Source: Gammaproteobacteria bacterium (GTDB lineage: Bacteria > Pseudomonadota > Gammaproteobacteria > Arenicellales > JAOTYS01). From it: 8,383 nucleotides of DNA. The DNA lies in contig JAOTYS010000188.1 in assembly GCA_029861795.1 (NCBI GenBank), positions 1 through 8,383 on the forward strand. The letters are read 5' to 3'. Each line of letters opens with the position of its first letter. The stretch's first letter is position 1. The notes under the pieces are model-generated. The model saw only the letters and a list, made by a program, of their open reading frames with translations, was not told the origin of the DNA and searched no databases. The position numbers were made by a program, and so were the translations under genes. Below, in pieces: positions 1 through 6,573 of this stretch.

Positions 1-2
1 CA

Positions 3-935
3 CTGACGCGCTCCAAGGCAATTGACGCCTATCAACGTCTGCGCTCGGCAGATCGTCTTGGCATGCGCATCGGCATCATCCTAGACGGCCGCGACGAAGC
101 TATGGTAGACGCCTGGCTGGCTGCGGAAGTAAAAACCGGTTTTGGCGACGAGTGGATTCGCGTTGTGGGCGTTGAATGGTGTCCCGATTGCTCCACCAGT
201 GGACGCACCGCAGCCTACTACAATCCCTATGTGGGCGAGAGCGTCGTCGGGGAACCGGTACCGAATTATGGGATGTTGTTGTATGAGGCCGACGAATTAA
301 TCCCCAAGGTGGTGCGCGCCCACCAAGCGGGGCTGCGCGTATGCGTGGAAGGCCTTGGCGACCGCGGCATCGATTTCGCGTTAGATGCCATTGAAGCGGC
401 GCTTGAGGCCCGCCCAGCAGACGATCACCGCAGCCGAGTCGAACATTGCTGCTGTGTGACACCACAGATTCTTGACCGCATCAAGCGGCTCGGGGTCGTC
501 GATTCTTCCGCCACAGGTTTTATGTACTCCTTGGGAGACGCATATATCGATAATCGCGGCGAGGCGGAAATGAAATACATGTGGCCGCATCGCTCGCTCA
601 TCGACGCCGGCATTCACGTCGCGGGCCATTCCGATGCCCCGGTATGTGACATCAATCCGTGGGAGATCATCGGTGCCATGGTGACCCGCAAGACCGACAG
701 CGGACGTCGCATCGGACCAGATGAGGCGGTAACGATTGAGGAAGCACTGCGCGCCTACACCAACGAAGGCGCTTACATCGGTTTTGAAGAGCACATCAAA
801 GGTTCCATCGAACCCGGAAAGCTGGCCGACCTTGCGGTGCTACGCCAAGATCCGTTCGAACTTGATCCTGAAGCAATCAAGGAGATGACAGTCGATACGA
901 CGATCTTGAATGGAGAAGTGGTGTTTGAGCGTTAA
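3..935 (+). CDS. Amidohydrolase family 3 (YtcJ-like), C-terminal part, 5' truncated by window edge
   Basis: The frame is open from the first bases of the window, so the ATG at 63 is internal and 310 residues of a protein usually about 540-600 residues long are visible. Family 3 amidohydrolases are metal-dependent hydrolases with a TIM-barrel fold that act on amide or related C-N bonds; the substrate cannot be told here. Numbering from the Met at 63, visible marks are the His of VEHC (128), the metal/catalytic Asp of HSDAPV (191), and the C-terminal beta-sandwich return from about 222 (EEALRAYTNEGAYIGFEE, then GSIEPGKLADLAVL). One oddity: where the family normally has HAIGD, this protein reads VEGLGD, so a normally metal-binding His is Glu96. 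The TAA stop (933-935) overlaps the stop codon of the acyl-CoA dehydrogenase remnant on the other strand. The family call is firm; substrate and activity are open. Confidence 0.9.
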   Translation: MTRSKAIDAYQRLRSADRLGMRIGIILDGRDEAMVDAWLAAEVKTGFGDEWIRVVGVEWCPDCSTSGRTAAYYNPYVGESVVGEPVPNYGMLLYEADELIPKVVRAHQAGLRVCVEGLGDRGIDFALDAIEAALEARPADDHRSRVEHCCCVTPQILDRIKRLGVVDSSATGFMYSLGDAYIDNRGEAEMKYMWPHRSLIDAGIHVAGHSDAPVCDINPWEIIGAMVTRKTDSGRRIGPDEAVTIEEALRAYTNEGAYIGFEEHIKGSIEPGKLADLAVLRQDPFELDPEAIKEMTVDTTILNGEVVFER

Positions 936-1005
936 CGCGGCAACCCCAGCCGATTGGCGATGTTGTTTTTCTGGATCGCTGAGGAACCACCGACGATGGG
1001 AAACA
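932..1005. repeat. Left copy of 74-bp direct repeat flanking the six-gene cassette
   Basis: This stretch matches 7901-7974 in the same orientation at a constant offset of 6969 bases, with 70 of 74 positions identical by hand alignment. Differences are at 932, 935, 947 and 968. It lies entirely inside the 3' end of the acyl-CoA dehydrogenase reading frame. Confidence 0.92.
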
Positions 1006-1028
1006 ATAATGCTGAGATAGCGCTCCAT
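932..1028 (-). pseudogene. Acyl-CoA dehydrogenase 3'-end remnant
   Basis: Read on the minus strand, 1005 to 932 encodes the last residues of an acyl-CoA dehydrogenase (FPIVGGSSAIQKNNIANRL, then GLPR and a TAA stop). It is the same protein end as the dehydrogenase at the right edge. Upstream, 1028-1017 still matches that gene (codons for Met-Glu-Arg-Tyr), but the stretch between the two blocks is altered and 5 bases shorter, so the two blocks are in different frames. Homology stops at about 1029, where cassette DNA begins. Nothing upstream could supply the missing protein. I read it as a truncated relic rather than a gene. Its stop codon (934-932) interlocks with the TAA of the amidohydrolase inside a TTAA. 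Confidence 0.88.
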
Positions 1029-1108
1029 CCTCTACTACGTACAAATCCGATAAACAATACAACACCGCCGTCCATACCGCGTTACTTTGAGCATGCCGTA
1101 ACTCGACG

Positions 1109-2269
1109 ATGATATCCGTAGAAACCATCGACAGCCTGAAACAAGTCGACCCACTCGATTGGGATCGTGTCGCCAGTCGACACGTGTTCGCATGTCATGG
1201 TCTGCTAAGTACCATGGAAGACACCTCACTAACATATCATCCACGCTACTACCTAGCTCGAGATACGTGGGGAATTACCGCTGTGGCACCCTGCTACCTC
1301 GGGTACTCACAGCGCGATGTTGACGGACTCGATCAGTTGCTGTTTGGTCGCCTTTCGAAGTTACCTCCTATGTTGAGATTGAGCGTTGCGCCCACGCTGG
1401 TGTGTGGACCGCGTTTCGGAATAACTTCCAATGTGTTGATCGATCCGAATCGCAACTCAGAGGATCATCGCCGTATCACCGAGAAAGTGATCGACGCGAT
1501 GGTGGAGGACGCGCGCAACAACAGCTGGACACTGTGCTTTACCAATGTAATCGACAAGTCCACGCCACTTTCAGAAACACTTCGAGCAAGACGCTTTGGG
1601 CGCGCCTTAGACTTGCCGGCTATGGTACTGAACTTGCGGTGGAAATCTTTTGACGATTATCTGAGGGGACTGCGAGACATGCACCCCTCTACTGTGAAAG
1701 GAATCAAGTGGGAACGAAGACGCGCTCGCAAAGTGGGGCTCGACGTGCTCCCCGATTGGGATCCCAGCACTGATCTACGGGTGGCTCACAAGCTACTTGA
1801 CGATCACTACCGTCGCCTCAATGGCGCACCCTTTCCGTATCATCAGAAGTTCTTGGAGACCCTATTGCGTAGGATGGGTAACAAGCTAGTATTTTACACG
1901 GCCGTGCATGCTAACACGCTACTCGGGGTGGCTGTTGGGTTTCGTGGCGAAGGCTCAATCGCACTCTCGATGCTGGGTGTCGTACAGCCTGCCAGTCGAG
2001 CGAAGGCCGTTTATTTCAACACCTGCTATAACCAGCCCATCGAAGACGCCATCGCCAACGGCATCGAACGATTGTTTATGGGTAAGCTTCTCTATGACGT
2101 CAAGGCACGACGAGGATTAGAAATGCTACCGCTGCATGTTTATGTTCGGTTCCCGTCGCGGTTGCGTCAATCATTAGTGCAACCGGCATTTAGCTACCAG
2201 GTCCGCATCCTAACCGCACGCCACCGACACCTACCAGTAGTGCAGGAAGATCTTCGACGCGCACCATGA
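1109..2269 (+). CDS. FemAB-like / GNAT-superfamily transferase (DUF482-like)
   Basis: This 386-residue protein resembles the FemAB-like (DUF482, peptidoglycan biosynthesis/recognition) and BcsL/CelD-type acetyltransferase group, built from two GNAT-like halves. The first half has the typical AVAPCYLGYS strand (59-67), followed by a PTLVCGPRFG segment (95-104). The second half has a basic helix around 196-208 (KGIKWERRRARKVG), as in proteins of this group, then the core from about 245 (KFLETLLRRM, LVFYTAV, LLGVAVGF) and a conserved-looking YFNTCYNQPIEDAIANGIERL block (302-322). Fem proteins transfer amino acids from aminoacyl-tRNA to cell-wall precursors; BcsL/CelD-type proteins acylate sugars or peptides. 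The donor here is unknown. An in-frame TGA at 1088-1090 leaves ATG 1109 as the only ATG start; no clear Shine-Dalgarno is visible. The stop overlaps the ATG of the ATP-grasp gene, suggesting translational coupling. Confidence 0.8.
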   Translation: MISVETIDSLKQVDPLDWDRVASRHVFACHGLLSTMEDTSLTYHPRYYLARDTWGITAVAPCYLGYSQRDVDGLDQLLFGRLSKLPPMLRLSVAPTLVCGPRFGITSNVLIDPNRNSEDHRRITEKVIDAMVEDARNNSWTLCFTNVIDKSTPLSETLRARRFGRALDLPAMVLNLRWKSFDDYLRGLRDMHPSTVKGIKWERRRARKVGLDVLPDWDPSTDLRVAHKLLDDHYRRLNGAPFPYHQKFLETLLRRMGNKLVFYTAVHANTLLGVAVGFRGEGSIALSMLGVVQPASRAKAVYFNTCYNQPIEDAIANGIERLFMGKLLYDVKARRGLEMLPLHVYVRFPSRLRQSLVQPAFSYQVRILTARHRHLPVVQEDLRRAP

Positions 2270-3432
2270 GGGCGCTCATCACCAACGCCCACGAGGACGC
2301 GGGCATGATCACGATTCGCTCGCTTGCCAGGGCAGGCTTCGTTGTGCACTCACTCGACACTCACCGTCTCGCTTTCGCGGTGCGATCACGTTACGTCACC
2401 GCACACTATGATCTGTCCGGTATCGACGATCAGGAGTTCGAGTACGAGCTGCTCAAATTGGTCGAACAGATTCGCCCGGATGTGTTGCTGCCCCTCGGCA
2501 CGCGAGCGGTACGCGCCGCTAGCCGTCATCGCGCTGAGCTCTTGAAACATACTTCCGTCAACGTAGTCCACTCCGATGGTTTCTGGGCTGCCTGCAATAA
2601 ATCCATGTGTATGACCGAGTGTCAGCGTGTCGGAATTGCGACACCTGCCACATATAATGAAAACGATGCGCTCGAATTTCTACAAGGTGGCCAGTCACAT
2701 ATCACCTTGGTGGTGAAGCCCGGCTATGACATCGGTGCAGCGGCCAGTGTTCACTACGTAAAATCCCCAGCAGAGTTGCGAGCAGCGGTAGCGAGTTGTA
2801 CCGCCCGTTTCGGCAGTTGCATCATCCAGGACTTCATTCCCGGCGGTAGCGACGCCATGAACACAGTTGTGCTGCTGTTCACACCCTCAAGCCGTCTGGC
2901 CGCAGCATTCACGCTAAGGAAGATCCGCCAGTGGCCGACCACAGGCGGCTCCACTGCAGTCGGTGTTAGCACAGCTGATCACGATCTCATCAAACAAGTA
3001 CTTCCTTTTTTCGAGCGTTGGAAATGGTGCGGTGTGGCGGAAGTCGAACTGAAGCTCGATCCGCGCGACGGAATCCACAAAGTAATCGAGATCAATCCCC
3101 GCCACCCCGGTTACATCCGCTTTCTGCACCGCTGTGGTATCGACTTCGCGACACTGGCCGCAAAGATCGCTCTCAATGGCGACGATGGCACACCCCGCCC
3201 TCTGCCGGCATACCGGGTTGGAGAGACTTATGTCTCCCCTACAATGTTCATCAAGTTGATGAGACAAGACATGCGCACCCTTGGAATGGTGAAAACCATC
3301 AGACGTACCATCTTCGACGCTCGGGGAGGCATACGCATTGTTGCAGACATGCTCACCGACCCACTACCGCTGATAGCTCGCACGCTAATGCCACCACGAC
3401 AATCAAGTTTCCCATTCCTACCCAAAGAGTGA
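2266..3432 (+). CDS. ATP-grasp ligase (carbamoyl-phosphate-synthase / D-Ala-D-Ala-ligase-like)
   Basis: ATP-grasp enzymes activate a carboxylate as acyl phosphate and join it to an amine or other nucleophile. The 388 residues fit the usual length. In order: a Rossmann-like N-domain (RALITNAHEDAGMITIRSLA, 2-21; PDVLLPLGT, 71-79), the domain start CNKSMCMTECQRVGIATPAT (110-129), the adenine-side lysine strand LVVKPGYDIGAA (148-159), IIQDFIPGG (186-194), RK at 218-219, and the metal/phosphate-binding end with VAEVELKLD (257-265) and EINPRHPG (275-282; Glu275, Asn277, Arg279). The key acidic and Asn residues are all there, so it is probably active. Some relatives pair with FemAB-like or glycosyltransferase genes in surface-polymer loci. 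Its ATG lies in the overlap ATGA with the preceding stop. The next gene points toward it with only 2 bases between stops. The substrate amino acid or acid cannot be inferred. Confidence 0.87.
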   Translation: MRALITNAHEDAGMITIRSLARAGFVVHSLDTHRLAFAVRSRYVTAHYDLSGIDDQEFEYELLKLVEQIRPDVLLPLGTRAVRAASRHRAELLKHTSVNVVHSDGFWAACNKSMCMTECQRVGIATPATYNENDALEFLQGGQSHITLVVKPGYDIGAAASVHYVKSPAELRAAVASCTARFGSCIIQDFIPGGSDAMNTVVLLFTPSSRLAAAFTLRKIRQWPTTGGSTAVGVSTADHDLIKQVLPFFERWKWCGVAEVELKLDPRDGIHKVIEINPRHPGYIRFLHRCGIDFATLAAKIALNGDDGTPRPLPAYRVGETYVSPTMFIKLMRQDMRTLGMVKTIRRTIFDARGGIRIVADMLTDPLPLIARTLMPPRQSSFPFLPKE

Positions 3433-3434
3433 AG

Positions 3435-4091
3435 TCACAAGGGGGAAAGCCTTAGCGAGTAGCGACTAGCTCGATGCGACTGCCAGATCAAAGATCGTTG
3501 GTCCCGCCACAGAACGACGGCGCGAGCACAACTGCGAAAACCCGCTCTATTAGCGCATCGGAGTGACGCGTAGTTGGTCTCTTCAATCAGGGTCACTATT
3601 CCCCTCCAGCCGTCAGCGCAAAGTTCATGTGAGGCGCGGGCAACTCCAATGCTGCAAAGGTTTCGGCCCCGATGGGAGGGTTTGGTGTAGCCTGAATGGT
3701 TGTACAGAAAGCTCGGATCGAAGCTGATCCGTCCCACGCGCTGTACGGCAGTGGGGCCGCTAGCATAGCACGCGAAGTTGACCAACTTCCCACCGTCGAA
3801 GATACCATAGAAGAAGTCCCCCTCCCCCGGAGTCCCTGGGACGTATGCCTCCTCCGGGATTTGATTCATGGGATCTCGCAATAGCGCCCGGGCTTCCTCG
3901 CTCTCGACCAGTCGACACTCGTACGGCAGTGCACATTTCACTAGCTTTCGGTTAACGTTCTCCGGCGCGAATGCCAAGAAGCGGTAAGCGCGAATATTCG
4001 TTACTCTACTGGCGCGTCCGTAAACAACCCGAATGAGCGCAGGAATCAAACCAAAGCGACGTACGTCGATAACAAAGAGCTTGGGGTTCAT
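3435..4091 (-). CDS. GNAT-family N-acetyltransferase
   Basis: This 218-residue protein carries the acetyl-CoA-binding motif A in its second half: SGYTKPSHRGRNLCSIGVA (133-151), the H-R-G-R-N-L form of the usual R-G-x-G-x-L signature, followed by a helix with HELCADGW (155-162) and motif B, ETNYASLRCANRAGFRS (171-187), which is the familiar N-x-A-S-L-R ... G-F ending. The N-terminal half has no recognisable motif. GNAT enzymes transfer an acyl group from acyl-CoA to an amine; in this locus an amino sugar or an amino-acid side group is a reasonable guess but not shown. It is the only cassette gene on the minus strand, converging on the ATP-grasp gene and diverging from the glycosyltransferase gene. 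The start at 4091 has no strong ribosome site upstream. A shorter start cannot be excluded, because the first 50 residues are not recognisable. Confidence 0.8.
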   Translation of the reverse strand: MNPKLFVIDVRRFGLIPALIRVVYGRASRVTNIRAYRFLAFAPENVNRKLVKCALPYECRLVESEEARALLRDPMNQIPEEAYVPGTPGEGDFFYGIFDGGKLVNFACYASGPTAVQRVGRISFDPSFLYNHSGYTKPSHRGRNLCSIGVARASHELCADGWRGIVTLIEETNYASLRCANRAGFRSCARAVVLWRDQRSLIWQSHRASRYSLRLSPL

Positions 4092-4213
4092 AATCGAATT
4101 ACGCTACAACTAGGGTATCTAGTCCTTTAGAGGCAATATGTTACTGGGCTAAAGTTTTTCAATGTACCTTTACAATGCTGCACCGCCCCACTCACCGAAC
4201 TGAGTAAAGCAAA
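4092..4213. promoter_or_regulatory. Divergent intergenic region, likely promoters for both directions
   Basis: This 122-base gap separates two divergent genes, so promoters for both the acetyltransferase and the glycosyltransferase operon should lie here. It looks more AT-rich than its surroundings. On the plus strand TACAAT at 4171-4176 could serve as a -10 element, 37 bases before the ATG at 4214, but I see no matching -35 box. No riboswitch or RNA gene is evident. Confidence 0.4.
4109..4123. repeat. Short inverted repeat in the divergent intergenic region
   Basis: ACTAG (4109-4113) and CTAGT (4119-4123) form perfect 5-base arms around a 5-base spacer GGTAT. It sits 18 bases upstream of the acetyltransferase start and could be an operator half-site pair. 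Arms this short can occur by chance. Confidence 0.25.
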
Positions 4214-5233
4214 ATGTCAGCAGCCGTGCCTAAGCACGAAACGTCGGGACCAACAAAACAACGCGAACCGGCGCTGTCTGTCGTACTGGCCACCGAGGGG
4301 GACGCTCGACTCATTGCCAAGACCCTCAAACACCTTCTCGCACAGACTATCGTTCGACAACTCGAGCTTGTTATCGTAGCGTCGCACCCCGAACGCCTTG
4401 GGCTTACGTCATCAGAGCTATCAGCTTTTGGGTTTCATCAGCTCGTGTCTCTCGACGCCCTTCGCTCCAAGGCACAAGCCAACACCGCAGGGCTAAGACA
4501 GGCTCGCGCGAACGTGGTCGCGTTTGCGGAAGACCACTGCTTCCCGGAACCCGATTGGGCGGCGGCACTGTTGCAGCGCCACGATGAACCATGGGCCGCC
4601 GTGGGCCCAACCATTCGCAACGCAAACCCCGGAACCGTCACCAGCTGGTGCGATCTCATTTTGGACTACCAGCCCTGGCTTAATCCAACAGCTGGAGGGC
4701 CTGTCGACTGCCTTCCGGGACATAATAGCAGTTACAAAAAATCGGCACTGAAAAATTACGAGGATCGTCTCGAGCGGTGGTTGGAGGTCGAAACTGAGTT
4801 ACACCTAAACATGACGCGAGACGGACTAGCGCTCTACCTCGAGCCCAAGGCCGGTGTCGCCCATGTGAACTTTTCCAGGGTATCCGCTTGGCTTCAGAAG
4901 CTATACTATTCCGGTCGCGTATATGCCGACGAGCGCCGTCGTACGTGGGGTGTGGTGCGACGGATTTTCTACGTCATGGCAGCATCGTGTATCCCTGTCG
5001 TGCGTTTGGCGCGAATTCTTACTGCGTGGCCCGGTGCAGCGGCTGATATTCCAAGTCCTTTGCGTCTCCTACCGTGTTTGCTCCTCGGCCTCATTGCGGA
5101 TGGTGCCGGCCAAATGATCGGCTATCTATTGGGCGCAAAAAGTGCTGCAACGCGCATGGTCGACTTTGAGTTTAACCGGGGTCGATACGTCCGCGACCAA
5201 GAAAGCGCCATACTTTACGGCGATGTGCAATGA
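4214..5233 (+). CDS. Family 2 glycosyltransferase with C-terminal membrane segments
   Basis: The 339-residue protein starts its GT-A fold at LSVVLATEGDARLIAKTLKH (21-40), the standard nucleotide-sugar binding strand and helix of GT2 enzymes. VVAFAEDHCFPEPDW (101-115) holds the metal-binding region, here Glu-Asp-His (106-108) instead of a classical D-x-D, a variant seen in part of the GT2 family. LPGHNSSYKKSAL (167-179) matches the acceptor-side motif in which a GxN precedes a Lys/Arg-rich turn, and EVETEL (191-196) is the expected acidic site for the catalytic base. After residue 245 the protein turns hydrophobic, with likely membrane segments near 250-270 and 283-307, so it probably works at the inner face of the cytoplasmic membrane. 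ATG 4214 is the only ATG start after an in-frame TAA at 4205. It is the first gene of a three-gene operon; its stop overlaps the next start. Donor sugar and acceptor are unknown. Confidence 0.88.
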   Translation: MSAAVPKHETSGPTKQREPALSVVLATEGDARLIAKTLKHLLAQTIVRQLELVIVASHPERLGLTSSELSAFGFHQLVSLDALRSKAQANTAGLRQARANVVAFAEDHCFPEPDWAAALLQRHDEPWAAVGPTIRNANPGTVTSWCDLILDYQPWLNPTAGGPVDCLPGHNSSYKKSALKNYEDRLERWLEVETELHLNMTRDGLALYLEPKAGVAHVNFSRVSAWLQKLYYSGRVYADERRRTWGVVRRIFYVMAASCIPVVRLARILTAWPGAAADIPSPLRLLPCLLLGLIADGAGQMIGYLLGAKSAATRMVDFEFNRGRYVRDQESAILYGDVQ

Positions 5234-6573
5234 GTGTTTCGCACTGCATCGACTCGGCCCGCGTGATCGCAGGAGTGCCTGACGTGATGCGACTTCACCG
5301 TCGCAGCCGCAGCAACCTAGAGGGCTACCAAAGTCGACGACTGCGGTCACTTGTAACGCACGCCTATGAGCGTGTTCCGTATTACCGCATTGCGTTTGAC
5401 GCTCATGGTGTGCACCCGCGGGACGTCCGCAGCATAGAGGACGTCTGTGCGCTTCCACTCACGACAAAAAAAGACATTCAGGCCGCGTCACACACCGACT
5501 TGCTCGCGCGTGGGCTCGACTTAGAGCGTCTTATCGAACGCCGCACCACCGGTTCGACCGGTCAGCCGCTTCGAATCTGTCGCACATGGTTCGAGGAACG
5601 CCTGCTTGGGTTGTTTCGTTGGCGCATCCTCGCAGCGCTAGGCTGGCGACCAACGGATAGACACGTAGACGTTGAGGAACCGGTTCCTCAGGATGCGAAC
5701 GATCGGACAATTGTACATCGCGTCCTGCAAAAGGCCGGATTGGGTCGGCAACTACGCATCAATGCATTCCACGAGCCTGAAGAGCTTCTCAATCTGTTGC
5801 ACGACGCCAAACCCAATGTGTTGACCGGGTATGGCGGCGTACTCGCCCGCGTTGCGCGCGTCGCTTTGACCGCTGGAAGTGAAACACCACGTCCACACCT
5901 AATCGCCGTCCACTCTGACACCTTCACGAGGCAAATGCGCTCAGCTATTGAGACCGGATTTCAGGCGCCAGTCTATGAGATCTACGATGCCAACGAAGCG
6001 AATGTTATTGCCTGGCAGTGCAAACAGACCCACTCCCTCCACACAAGCGACTGTACTACTCTAGTCGAAGTACTCGTGGACGGTCGACGTGCGCAACCCG
6101 GGGAGCGCGGGGAGGTGGTGCTTACCGCACTCCACTCTTACGCCATGCCGCTCATCCGCTATAGGATCGGTGATCTGGCCATCCAAGGCAGTCAACAATG
6201 TGATTGTGGGCTGCCTTTCTCCACGATCCGTGCGATCCAGGGTCGCATGTTCGACTACTTCCCCCTTGCCGACGGCCGTACCATCCATCCGTACGAGATC
6301 ATTAACGTTCTCAACGAAGTTGCTCCGTGGATCATGGAGTATCGAGTGATCCAACAGCGAAGGGACCTCGTGCGCTTGCACTTTGTTTCACAAGAAAGTC
6401 CTTCAGCCAACCAGGTTACTGAGATGCGCCACGCGGTTGGTACACTGTTGGGCCCACAAGTGGAGTTCGAGGAGAAGCAGGTCAAGCAACTCGAGTTTGA
6501 AGGCAGCGCCAAGCTGCGCGTATGTCGATCTATGATCGCCTCTGAGTACGACTGTGGAGGCGACGACCGATGA
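5230..6573 (+). CDS. PaaK/CapK-like adenylate-forming ligase
   Basis: This is a 447-residue member of the phenylacetate-CoA ligase / CapK branch of the AMP-forming acyl ligases, which activate a carboxylic acid as acyl-AMP and pass it to a thiol or other acceptor. In order: the N-terminal HAYERVPYYR (44-53) typical of PaaK-like proteins, the phosphate loop RRTTGSTGQPLRI (104-116), YDANEAN (252-258) at the place of the Y-x-x-T-E motif, LIRYRIGDLA (308-317) with the ribose-binding Asp315, a C-x-C pair (324, 326) before the hinge GRMFDYF (338-344), and a small C-terminal domain with a candidate catalytic lysine in GSAKLR (425-430). All active-site blocks are present. In surface-polysaccharide loci such proteins are often called CapK without a proven reaction. 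It overlaps both neighbours by ATGA, so its expression is coupled to the glycosyltransferase and the Mur-like ligase. Whether it makes acyl-CoA or loads another acceptor is unknown. Confidence 0.88.
   Translation: MSVSHCIDSARVIAGVPDVMRLHRRSRSNLEGYQSRRLRSLVTHAYERVPYYRIAFDAHGVHPRDVRSIEDVCALPLTTKKDIQAASHTDLLARGLDLERLIERRTTGSTGQPLRICRTWFEERLLGLFRWRILAALGWRPTDRHVDVEEPVPQDANDRTIVHRVLQKAGLGRQLRINAFHEPEELLNLLHDAKPNVLTGYGGVLARVARVALTAGSETPRPHLIAVHSDTFTRQMRSAIETGFQAPVYEIYDANEANVIAWQCKQTHSLHTSDCTTLVEVLVDGRRAQPGERGEVVLTALHSYAMPLIRYRIGDLAIQGSQQCDCGLPFSTIRAIQGRMFDYFPLADGRTIHPYEIINVLNEVAPWIMEYRVIQQRRDLVRLHFVSQESPSANQVTEMRHAVGTLLGPQVEFEEKQVKQLEFEGSAKLRVCRSMIASEYDCGGDDR

Noticed and set aside
381..794. Minus-strand open frame of 137 codons opposite the amidohydrolase
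   Set aside because: The plus-strand frame carries clear family motifs here, and the opposite frame shows no recognisable domain.
840..1028. Minus-strand open frame of 62 codons beginning Met-Glu-Arg-Tyr
   Set aside because: Its start is the relic Met-Glu-Arg-Tyr codons of the dehydrogenase, and it then runs out of frame through the repeat and into the amidohydrolase; no independent gene is supported.
1029..1108. Promoter boxes before the FemAB-like gene
   Set aside because: The stretch has A/T-rich patches such as GATAAACAAT, but no convincing -35/-10 pair with proper spacing.
3018..3455. Plus-strand open frame of 145 codons overlapping the ATP-grasp gene
   Set aside because: It runs through the catalytic region of the ATP-grasp domain in another frame and has a low-complexity composition rich in Arg, His, Thr and Ser typical of a shadow frame.
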